From Atribacterota bacterium (GTDB taxonomy: Bacteria; Atribacterota; Phoenicimicrobiia; Phoenicimicrobiales; Phoenicimicrobiaceae): DNA of 5,455 bases. Below, one piece after another: positions 1-4,919 of the stretch. The stretch lies in the NCBI GenBank assembly GCA_030668465.1, contig DAOUTX010000085.1:1-5455 (forward strand), written 5' to 3'. The first letter of the stretch is position 1. Each line of letters starts with the position of its first letter. Both the position numbers and the translations under genes were made by a program. Under the pieces are notes generated by a model, which saw nothing but the letters and a program-made list of their open reading frames with translations, did not search any database and was not told the DNA's origin.

Positions 1-323
1 TCTCTTATAGACACTCCATATACTACTTTAGAAATATTTGACCAAATTATTGATCCCGTGCACATGGGACATGGTTCGTGAGTTGAAATGATAAGACAAC
101 CGGTTAGGTCTTTTCTATAAATTTTTGAAGCCTTCCTTATTTCATTAATTTCTGCATTGGCTATAGAATCTTGATCCGTAACCTCTGTATCATGTGCACT
201 TGCAATTACTCTTCCGTCTTTCGCCACTACTGCTCCAAACCCTTTATTCCCCTCTTTTAAAGAGGTTTTAGCCTCTTCAATTGCAATCTTCATAAATTCT
301 TCATAGCGCTTATTTGTCATCAT
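1..323 (-). CDS. Nucleoside deaminase (cytidine/guanine deaminase fold), N-terminal part
   Basis: Partial gene: 107 codons from the start at 323 to the window edge, no stop. The family is zinc-dependent hydrolytic deaminases of free bases or nucleosides (guanine deaminase GuaD, cytosine deaminase, tRNA adenosine deaminase TadA), acting in the cytosol. Visible: an N-terminal helix, the strand GFGAVVAKDGRVIASAHD, and the second zinc motif HEPCPMCTGSIIW with both cysteines (about C84 and C87, counting from the ATG at 320). The first motif, normally HAE, reads N55-A56-E57: the catalytic Glu is kept but the zinc-ligand His is Asn (AAT, one base from CAT). Flanking INEIRKA is typical of the GuaD-like branch. 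Tandem ATGs at 323 and 320 are both possible; AGGTG lies 5 or 8 nt upstream. The gene stands alone after a gene-free interval, so context gives no substrate. Fold confidence is high; substrate and activity are unknown because of the Asn and the missing C-terminus. Confidence 0.85.
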   Translation of the reverse strand, partial: MMTNKRYEEFMKIAIEEAKTSLKEGNKGFGAVVAKDGRVIASAHDTEVTDQDSIANAEINEIRKASKIYRKDLTGCLIISTHEPCPMCTGSIIWSNISKVVYGVSIR

Positions 324-384
324 AACCACACCTAAAAATCATACTTAGTAAAGTAATAGTAAAACCAATTTTGCCTAACATTTT

Positions 385-441
385 GCGGATAAAAGAAGTT
401 GCTGAAGGCGTATATATAAACGAAGTTAACCGTATATCCGC
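385..441. repeat. Imperfect 57-bp inverted repeat with 7-bp perfect ends
   Basis: GCGGATA at 385-391 is matched exactly by TATCCGC at 435-441. The interior is only partly symmetrical: GTTGCTGAAGGCG on one side against CGAAGTTAACC on the other, around an alternating TATATATA centre. The shape recalls folded recombination sites or the palindromes that sometimes accompany tyrosine recombinase genes, but the integron attC core consensus (RYYYAAC/GTTRRRY) is absent. A short reading frame on the minus strand (551-444) ends 2 bp before the repeat. The inverted repeat is directly visible; the recombination role is inference. Confidence 0.5.
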
Positions 442-487
442 TTTTAAGCAATTCTGTTTTTAATTCCGTGTCTCTCAAACAACCTCT

Positions 488-598
488 TTAAACTCTCTTC
501 AAGTTCTTTTTGATATTCCTTTGATGAAGATATACTTTTCTCACCTTCTGTCTATATCCTCTTAATTTGAATTCTTTTTTACTTTCACGGTGGTCTGA
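488..598 (-). pseudogene. Possible tyrosine recombinase N-terminal fragment (decayed)
   Basis: One minus-strand frame reads KEFKLRGYRQKVRKVYLHQR and then runs into a stop at 488-490. The stretch LRGY-x-Q-K-x-x-K-x-Y-L-H resembles the start of the SAM-like core-binding domain of XerC/XerD/IntI-type integrases, where L-R-G-Y-S-x-K-T-x-x-x-Y is a common pattern. There is no good start codon, no catalytic domain (Arg, His-x-x-Arg, Tyr) anywhere in the window, and the match covers only about 16 residues. An overlapping frame (551-444) encodes a charged, probably helical stretch beginning SSSKEYQKELEESLKRLFER, so a frameshift could link the two. A deletion remnant next to a palindrome fits an old integration event, but a chance match is quite possible. 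Confidence 0.25.
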
Positions 599-613
599 GG
601 TTGTCACAGAAGG

Positions 614-646
614 ATAAAACAGGATGTGTTGTAATGTCTGTTTTAT
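614..646. repeat. 9-bp perfect inverted repeat, 15-nt loop
   Basis: ATAAAACAG at 614-622 is the exact reverse complement of CTGTTTTAT at 638-646. It lies about 90 nt downstream of the TraB-family gene stop on that gene's strand. The stem is AT-rich (two G-C pairs) and no separate U-tract follows, so it would be a poor intrinsic terminator. It could be an operator-like site or mRNA 3' structure. Only the symmetry is seen; function is unassigned. Confidence 0.4.
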
Positions 647-733
647 GACCTAATTTTATAATTCGATAAAATCCGCAAAAATCCTCTTTTTTGGGAGAAA
701 GTTTTTAGTTACAGTTGGAAGATGATTAGAATT

Positions 734-1909
734 TTAAGGATTAATGGTATTGATAAAGAGTTGAATTACTTTTGCTCCACCGATAAATGTCCCTGCCATA
801 CTTCCCAGATTGGCAAAAGCAACTACCAATAATATTTTAGTAACCCGGTTATGAAAAAAATCTTTAGGGGTAGCGATATTCCCCAGCTGCTCGAAATCTT
901 CTACTCGGGGACGTCTGATTAGGGCTTCCACAATACCGGCAAACCATCCGGCAGCCAAAAGAGGATTTAGGGAACTAAAAGGAGCGGCGGCAAAGGCAGT
1001 AAGAATAGAGAGAGGGTGTGCCATAGCTATTAATGCCCCCAGGGCAGATAGGGAACCGTTCCATAAAAACCATTGAGTAATTTGATCAAAACCGGCAGGG
1101 GGAGAATAGGTAAAAGTAGAGGCAATAATAGCAATTATTGCCAAGGGGATGCCCCAGACTAATACTTTTATGTAGCTGGAAGTAGAGGGTATTTTAGTAA
1201 GGGCGGTTAAATCATGCCCTTTATCTATTTCTTTTTTAATCCCTGGTATGTGGCCGGCACCAACAATAGCGATTATTTTATTACCCGGAGCCAGTTTTAT
1301 TTTTTCAGCCAGGTATTGATCTCTTTCATCTATTAAAGTATTTTTCAATCGGGGGAATGAACGGGATAATTCGCTTAAGGCAGCGGTAAGAATATCTTCT
1401 GATTTTAGTCTTTCAATTTCTTCTTCCGAAATTTTTTCTTTGCTGAACATACTGATGATTAACATAAAAAGTATACGCAGCTTTCCCCAGAAACTGAGTT
1501 TTTTCCAAATGCGGGCAAAAGTGACCTGAATGTCTCTGTCGGCAAGAACCAGATGGGCATTAGTCTCTTTCGCTGATGAAATGGCTTGAATCATCTCCTG
1601 ACCCGGATTAATTCCTAATTGTTGAGCTAATCGCTTCTGAAAAGAAGATAAAATCAAATTAACCAGGAGGAGTAGGGCCTTTTTTTGTTTGATTATGGTT
1701 ATAATATCCATATTTTTCCATTTGTTCCGATTGTTTATACTGTTATAGCGGGCAGGACATAATTCTACACATACACTATCCGGCTTTTCTTGCTCAATTA
1801 ATTCTTTCACTTCCCGAGCACTATCTTTGGAGACATGGGCAGTACCTACTAATAAAATTTCTTTTCCGTCTTTTTTTAATATATGGATATTTTTACTATT
1901 TAGTAACAA
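734..1909 (-). CDS. TraB/PrgY-family membrane protein
   Basis: 391 residues, about the usual length for the bacterial and archaeal TraB/PrgY family. PrgY in Enterococcus lowers the activity of self-produced sex pheromone; for most homologues no substrate is known. The family is related to the TIKI proteases, with which it shares two GxxH motifs. Both are here: G22-T-A-H25 and G217-A-G-H220. Other family hallmarks are VELCPARY (48-55), A-D-R-D-I-Q-V-T (123-130), E195-R-D-x-Y-L-A and the C-terminal block AHPLSILTAFAAAPFSSLNP (297-316). About four hydrophobic segments (near 248-268, 284-300, 302-330 and 357-379) put the C-terminal half in the membrane; the GxxH domain precedes them. The start is TTG at 1909, supported by GGAGG 10 nt upstream and an in-frame stop just before it; the next in-frame Met is residue 67. 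The gene is a single unit with its own promoter. Family call firm; biological role here unknown. Confidence 0.9.
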   Translation of the reverse strand: MLLNSKNIHILKKDGKEILLVGTAHVSKDSAREVKELIEQEKPDSVCVELCPARYNSINNRNKWKNMDIITIIKQKKALLLLVNLILSSFQKRLAQQLGINPGQEMIQAISSAKETNAHLVLADRDIQVTFARIWKKLSFWGKLRILFMLIISMFSKEKISEEEIERLKSEDILTAALSELSRSFPRLKNTLIDERDQYLAEKIKLAPGNKIIAIVGAGHIPGIKKEIDKGHDLTALTKIPSTSSYIKVLVWGIPLAIIAIIASTFTYSPPAGFDQITQWFLWNGSLSALGALIAMAHPLSILTAFAAAPFSSLNPLLAAGWFAGIVEALIRRPRVEDFEQLGNIATPKDFFHNRVTKILLVVAFANLGSMAGTFIGGAKVIQLFINTINP

Positions 1910-1971
1910 TTAATTATTCCCTCCGGGTAAAAATAGTGCGAATGTGTTTATGCTTATAAAATTGAAATAAT

Positions 1972-1980
1972 ATTATACCA
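1972..1980 (-). promoter_or_regulatory. Extended -10 promoter for the TraB-family gene
   Basis: On the minus strand TGGTATAAT is a perfect extended -10 element (TGnTATAAT). A TTTACA at 1991-1996 resembles a -35 box but is only 13 bp away, shorter than the usual 16-18; extended -10 promoters can work without a good -35. Transcription would start near 1965, giving a leader of about 56 nt that includes the GGAGG ribosome site before the TTG start. Confidence 0.6.
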
Positions 1981-2039
1981 TAAAAGAAATTGTAAAGAAT
2001 AATTTTTTGGGGGATTTTTTGAGGAAAAAGCTGCATAAA

Positions 2040-2111
2040 AACCTGCCAGAGGACCGTCCCCTGGCAGGTTATGGTAGGTTGTCCCCTGGCAGGTTAGTCC
2101 CCTGGCAGGTT
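2040..2111. repeat. Expanded palindromic repeat, likely terminator of the toxin-like cassette
   Basis: The unit at 2040-2070 is a 31-bp near-perfect palindrome: AACCTGCCAG, a centre containing GGACCGTCC, then CTGGCAGGTT. It is followed by a fragment TGGTAGGTT (2072-2080) and two more copies of the right half, GTCCCCTGGCAGGTT at 2081-2095 and 2097-2111 (the first copy is 2056-2070). One left arm can thus pair with any of three right arms. On the minus strand the hairpin is followed by TTTTTATG, which fits a Rho-independent terminator just after the gene ending at 2094. The right-most copy lies inside that gene and supplies its last codons and stop. A second copy of the palindrome occurs at 3879-3909. 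Confidence 0.85.
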
Positions 2112-2729
2112 TTTATTAATTTTTCTAATTTCCTCTTTGAAAAAATTTTTTACTTCTTGCCAGGAAGTGGGGAGTATCATTCTTGGCATTGGATTATTTT
2201 CTGCATCTTCGAAATAGACTAAGCTTTTTAAAATATGCAACCTGTTGTAATTTACGCTTTTATATTTCTTTTTAAACAAGCTTAGAAGATTTTTTAGAGA
2301 GATCGCTTCTCTGCAGATAAAAAACAAGTCAACAAAATCCCTTTTCATTCCTCGGGAGGAAACAGCATCAATTTTCATACAACCTATATCTCTAAGGTCT
2401 GCAATTTTAATTCCTTTTATTTGCTTAAGGTCAAAAAGTAAGGGATAATCATATTTTAAAAAGCTTACCCGGGTACCATTAAAAATCCCAATCAAAGTGT
2501 TTTCTGTCTCTCTTTCTATAGAAAATTTTCCCTGGGTTTTGATTTTTTGAATTAAGGTTTTGGTATCAATATCTTTTTTAGAAAAAAAATCTAAATCAAG
2601 AGAAACACGATGCTTTAATTGTAAGGCTGCGCCTGTTCCATCAACCAAATAGAAATTTTTGAGCATCGCTTTTTTAATTAGTATTTCCAAATTAGCCTTT
2701 GTTTTTTTTGAAATGATTTCTTGAGGCAT
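2094..2729 (-). CDS. AbiEii/AbiGii-type nucleotidyltransferase toxin-like protein
   Basis: 211 residues. The family is DNA polymerase-beta-fold nucleotidyltransferases; characterised AbiEii proteins are toxins of type IV toxin-antitoxin/abortive phage-infection systems, and related enzymes modify tRNA. Visible: motif I region FYLVDGTGAALQLKHR (26-41) followed by the metal-binding pair D45-L-D47 in SLDLDFFS; and a later conserved block, ADLRDIGCMKIDAVSSRG (110-127), leading into K129-R-D-F-V-D134-L. The usual glycine pair of motif I (GG) is D30-G31 (GAT, one base from GGT), so catalytic competence is uncertain. The start ATG at 2729 overlaps the upstream gene by 52 bp; a weak GAGAGA lies upstream, suggesting translational coupling. 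The last five residues (N-L-P-G-D) and the stop are encoded by the palindromic repeat, so the natural C-terminus may have been replaced. Family call firm; toxin role inferred from the family and the two-gene layout. Confidence 0.82.
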   Translation of the reverse strand: MPQEIISKKTKANLEILIKKAMLKNFYLVDGTGAALQLKHRVSLDLDFFSKKDIDTKTLIQKIKTQGKFSIERETENTLIGIFNGTRVSFLKYDYPLLFDLKQIKGIKIADLRDIGCMKIDAVSSRGMKRDFVDLFFICREAISLKNLLSLFKKKYKSVNYNRLHILKSLVYFEDAENNPMPRMILPTSWQEVKNFFKEEIRKINKNLPGD

Positions 2730-2980
2730 AAAATTTTATCTCTCTTTAGATTAAAAATTAGTTGCCAATAATTAGCACTTCTGGGGGAAAGATCCTTAGA
2801 ATTATAAAGTACATTTTTTATCTGAGCGAGATCAAGGTTATCTCTCATCCACCTTACTGCTTTTCCGTCCCCTTCTTCTAAAATTCTTTCAATAATAAAT
2901 GAAGCATATATTTCTTTATCTAATTCAGAAAAATCTACATCCCAAAAATATTTTTTCAGAAATTGAGGAAGTGTTTTCAT
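2678..2980 (-). CDS. DUF6922-like small protein, putative antitoxin partner
   Basis: 100 residues, complete. The N-terminus LPQFLKKYFWDVDFSELD (4-21), then FIIERILEEGDGKAVRWM (28-45) and LSPRSANYW (64-72), match what I recall of DUF6922, small proteins that often precede AbiEii-type nucleotidyltransferase genes. No helix-turn-helix of the AbiEi antitoxin type is visible, so it is not the classical partner. The C-terminus is very basic (LCLKKSFQKKQRLIWKY). Its last 52 bp overlap the toxin-like gene, which implies co-expression. ATG at 2980 is the only sensible start: an in-frame stop lies just upstream and there is no Shine-Dalgarno, while an extended -10 element ends 7 nt before the ATG, so the mRNA may be leaderless. 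Antitoxin function is inferred from position only; it could instead be an accessory factor. The DUF assignment is from memory. Confidence 0.75.
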   Translation of the reverse strand: MKTLPQFLKKYFWDVDFSELDKEIYASFIIERILEEGDGKAVRWMRDNLDLAQIKNVLYNSKDLSPRSANYWQLIFNLKRDKILCLKKSFQKKQRLIWKY

Positions 2981-2987
2981 AATATTA

Positions 2988-2996
2988 ATTTTACCA
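2988..2996 (-). promoter_or_regulatory. Extended -10 promoter for the two-gene toxin-like cassette
   Basis: TGGTAAAAT on the minus strand matches the extended -10 consensus TGnTAtAAT with one change in the hexamer. No strong -35 is visible at 16-18 bp. Only 7 nt separate the hexamer from the ATG at 2980, so transcription would begin at or next to the start codon. It sits in the 59-bp gap after the dehydrogenase gene, allowing the cassette to be expressed independently. Confidence 0.5.
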
Positions 2997-3039
2997 GATT
3001 ATTGAACAAAATAAAAGAAACTACTGAGCCGTCCTGGTG

Positions 3040-3849
3040 CTATTTCATTTTACCGGACAATCGGTACCAAATCATCAATGCAATCCCTTTCATCAACCTT
3101 GTTCCGCGCAATAGTGAATAAGTTTTTCCGGTGTCTTTTCCTGGTTCCTGAGCGGCAATTTCTACACACAATTTCCCGACTTCTTCGATGGGTACACCGA
3201 AGGCTTCCAGGGCATAAGGTAAATTCTGTAAATCTTCGGTTAACTTGGGGCTTACCTTAATATCATTATAAAAATCGGTTTCGACCATACCGGGGATTAT
3301 CATATGAATGGAAATAGGATTTCCTTTATATTCTTCGGCTAAATTCCTGGTAAAGCTGGCGACCGCTGCTTTGGTAGCTGCATAAGCAGTTAAATGAGGA
3401 GATTTTTCTCCTTTGCTGCCCATGCCGCCCATATTAATTAAAATTCCTTTTTTCTGTTTAATAAAATAAGGAACAATTATCCGGGAGGCCTGCATAGTTC
3501 CCGTAATGTTTACATCTACTATTTCTTTAACTTCTTCTTCACTTAATTCATCAAAAAACCGCATTCCTGCAGATAGGCCGGCATTGTTTATCCAGATATC
3601 TATCTTTCCCCAAGTTTCTAAAGAATGTTTAAATAATTTTATCAAGTCAACATTAACGGCAACATCCGCTTTTATCCCGGAAACCTCAAATCCTTCTTTC
3701 TGAAAAGTTTCACAAGTTTCTTTAACTGCTGATTCTTTTCGGGAAGAAATTATTACCCTGGCACCCTGCTGGGCACAGGACCGGGCAATTGCCCTGCCTA
3801 TCCCCCGGGTTGAACCGGTTATTACCACAACTTTACCTTTAAGTTTCAT
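3040..3849 (-). CDS. Short-chain dehydrogenase/reductase, NYC1/NOL-like branch
   Basis: 269 residues, classical SDR length; an NAD(P)(H)-dependent cytosolic oxidoreductase. Cofactor motif T11-G-S-T-R-G-I-G18, D62 after the third strand, N88-N-A-G91, structural N114, and catalytic Y156-A-A-T-K160. S35-S-R37 after the second strand suggests NADP(H). The Ser normally lies 13 residues before Tyr in FabG-like enzymes; here the region is INMGGMGSKGEKSPHLTAY, with Ser145 11 residues before Tyr. That layout, with IDIWINNAG and PGMVETDF, resembles chlorophyll b reductase-type SDRs (plant NYC1/NOL, N-M-D-G-x-G-S) and their bacterial relatives. Substrate unknown; nothing here suggests photosynthesis. 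The C-terminus is basic and slightly hydrophobic (GIALMIWYRL). ATG at 3849 has GGGGA 6 nt upstream. It follows asd on the same strand but is separated by a terminator-like repeat, so it may not belong to that operon. FabG is the less likely alternative. Confidence 0.85.
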   Translation of the reverse strand: MKLKGKVVVITGSTRGIGRAIARSCAQQGARVIISSRKESAVKETCETFQKEGFEVSGIKADVAVNVDLIKLFKHSLETWGKIDIWINNAGLSAGMRFFDELSEEEVKEIVDVNITGTMQASRIIVPYFIKQKKGILINMGGMGSKGEKSPHLTAYAATKAAVASFTRNLAEEYKGNPISIHMIIPGMVETDFYNDIKVSPKLTEDLQNLPYALEAFGVPIEEVGKLCVEIAAQEPGKDTGKTYSLLRGTRLMKGIALMIWYRLSGKMK

Positions 3850-3878
3850 ATCTATTCCCCATTCATATTATGAAATAA

Positions 3879-3909
3879 AACCTGCCAGAGGACCGTCCCC
3901 TGGTAGGTT
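3879..3909 (-). terminator. Palindromic repeat acting as probable terminator of lysC-asd
   Basis: This is the second copy of the 31-bp palindrome seen at 2040-2070, with one change in the right arm (TGGTAGG for TGGCAGG). It begins 8 bp after the asd stop. On the minus strand the hairpin is followed by TTTTATTTC, fitting a Rho-independent terminator; on the plus strand it is followed by TTTTTCTC, so it could work both ways. The changed base gives an A-C mismatch in the minus-strand RNA and a tolerated G-U pair in the plus-strand RNA. Being identical over most of its length to a copy 1.8 kb away, it is a dispersed repeat used as a terminator. Confidence 0.75.
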
Positions 3910-3917
3910 TTTCTCTG

Positions 3918-4919
3918 TTATTTTATTAGCTGTTCGGCGATTTGGACAGCGTTTAGGGCGGCGCCTTTTCGCAAGTTATCGGAGACTACCCACATCACCA
4001 GACCATTTTCGCTAGAGATGTCCTCTCTGATTCTTCCTACAAAGACTTCGTCTTTCCCTTCGGCAAATAAAGGAAGGGGATATTCTAATTTTTCCGGTTT
4101 GTCAATCACTTTAATCCCGGGGAAGGCACTTAATATTTCCCGGGTCCTCTGAAGAGAAATTTTCTTCTTGGTTTCTATGTGGACTACCTCCGAATGAGCT
4201 CGATAGACCGGAACTCTCACCGTAGTGGCAGCTACTCGGATATTATTATCTCCCAATATCTTTCTGGTTTCATCTAACATCTTCATTTCTTCAGAAGTAT
4301 AGCCATTTTCTTTAAAAGAACCGATATGGGGAAGCGCATTATAAGCTATCTGATAAGGATAAGCTTTGATTTCAAATTTTTCACCGTTAGCGATAGATGC
4401 GGCTTGATTCTTTAGTTCTGCTATAGCTTCCTTCCCGGTTCCGGAAACACTTTGATATGTAGCCACAATAACTCTTTCTATCCCCACTTCATCATAGATA
4501 GGTTTTAAAGCCATCACCATCTGAATGGTAGAACAGTTGGGATTAGCAATTAAACCCTTGTGCCATTTTAGATCATTGGGGTTTACTTCCGGAACCACCA
4601 GAGGAACCTGGGGGTCCATACGGAAGTATTTACAATTATCTATCACTATCGTCCCCTGCCGGATTGCCAGGGGGGCAAAGCGGGCACTTACTTCATCGCC
4701 TGCTGAAAAAAGAGCGATGTCAATCCCGAAAAAGGAGTCTTCTTTTAACTCCCGGACGGTGATTTTTTCTCCGTTAAATTGATATACTCTGCCGGTTGAA
4801 CGGATAGAAGCGAGGAGGCTTAATTTTTCCACCGGAAATTTTCTCTCTTCTAAAATTAATCTCATCTCTTCTCCTACCGCTCCGGTAGCTCCTACGACTG
4901 CAACATTATATTTTTTCAT
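3918..4919 (-). CDS. asd: Aspartate-semialdehyde dehydrogenase
   Basis: 333 residues, full family length. It reduces aspartyl-4-phosphate to aspartate semialdehyde with NADPH, second step of the aspartate pathway to diaminopimelate/lysine, threonine and methionine. Visible: NADP-binding G10-A-T-G-A-V-G16, VPLVVPEVNP (105-114), catalytic Cys129 in N-P-N-C-S-T-I-Q, YQSVSGTG (155-162), substrate-binding Arg235 and the general-base His242 in RVPVYRAHSE, and the C-terminal VSDNLRKGAALNAVQIAE. The loop usually reading D-N-S/T-S-A/Y-F-R is D94-N-C-K-Y-F-R100 here, an unusual Cys-Lys pair. The start ATG overlaps the lysC stop as ATGA (4 bp), with only a weak AGGCG upstream, so translation is probably coupled to lysC. 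A terminator-like palindrome follows the stop. This is the Gram-positive-type enzyme, without the E. coli-specific insertions. Identification is secure. Confidence 0.96.
   Translation of the reverse strand: MKKYNVAVVGATGAVGEEMRLILEERKFPVEKLSLLASIRSTGRVYQFNGEKITVRELKEDSFFGIDIALFSAGDEVSARFAPLAIRQGTIVIDNCKYFRMDPQVPLVVPEVNPNDLKWHKGLIANPNCSTIQMVMALKPIYDEVGIERVIVATYQSVSGTGKEAIAELKNQAASIANGEKFEIKAYPYQIAYNALPHIGSFKENGYTSEEMKMLDETRKILGDNNIRVAATTVRVPVYRAHSEVVHIETKKKISLQRTREILSAFPGIKVIDKPEKLEYPLPLFAEGKDEVFVGRIREDISSENGLVMWVVSDNLRKGAALNAVQIAEQLIK

Larger units (their letters stand above)
324..733. other. Gene-free interval with inverted repeats and possible gene remnant
   Basis: This 410-bp stretch holds no intact gene on either strand. 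It contains an imperfect 57-bp inverted repeat (385-441), a possible decayed tyrosine-recombinase fragment (488-598) and a 9-bp inverted repeat (614-646). The motif GCGGAT occurs three times: 385-390 on plus, 436-441 on minus and 671-676 on minus. The outer copies extend to a perfect 10-bp inverted pair, TTTTGCGGAT (381-390) and ATCCGCAAAA (671-680), enclosing about 300 bp. This looks like a degraded mobile-element scar rather than a plain promoter region. The promoter of the deaminase must lie near 330-370; I see only weak candidates, such as TATGAT on the minus strand. No convincing GC-rich terminator follows the TraB-family gene. Confidence 0.6.

Noticed and set aside
385..441. Integron attC site
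   Set aside because: No RYYYAAC or GTTRRRY core sites at the expected ends; only the general folded shape fits.
734..1909. Conjugation TraB (type IV secretion pilus assembly protein)
   Set aside because: The GTAH and GAGH motifs and AHPLSILTAF block belong to the PrgY/TraB pheromone-shutdown family, which shares only the name.
2056..2111. Three copies of a 15-bp direct repeat as a CRISPR-like array
   Set aside because: Spacers are 10 and 1 nt and not unique sequence of similar size; the copies are half-units of a palindrome, not CRISPR repeats.
2007..2222. Plus-strand 71-codon reading frame
   Set aside because: It runs through the palindromic repeat and antisense to the well-supported nucleotidyltransferase gene; its protein resembles nothing I recognise.
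2678..2980. Classical AbiEi antitoxin
   Set aside because: The protein is only 100 residues, with no visible winged helix-turn-helix; it resembles DUF6922 instead.
3021..3040. Degenerate third copy of the palindrome (GAGCCGTCCTGGTGC)
   Set aside because: It shares only a few bases with the repeat centre (CCGTCC..TGG) and lacks both arms; a chance resemblance is as likely.
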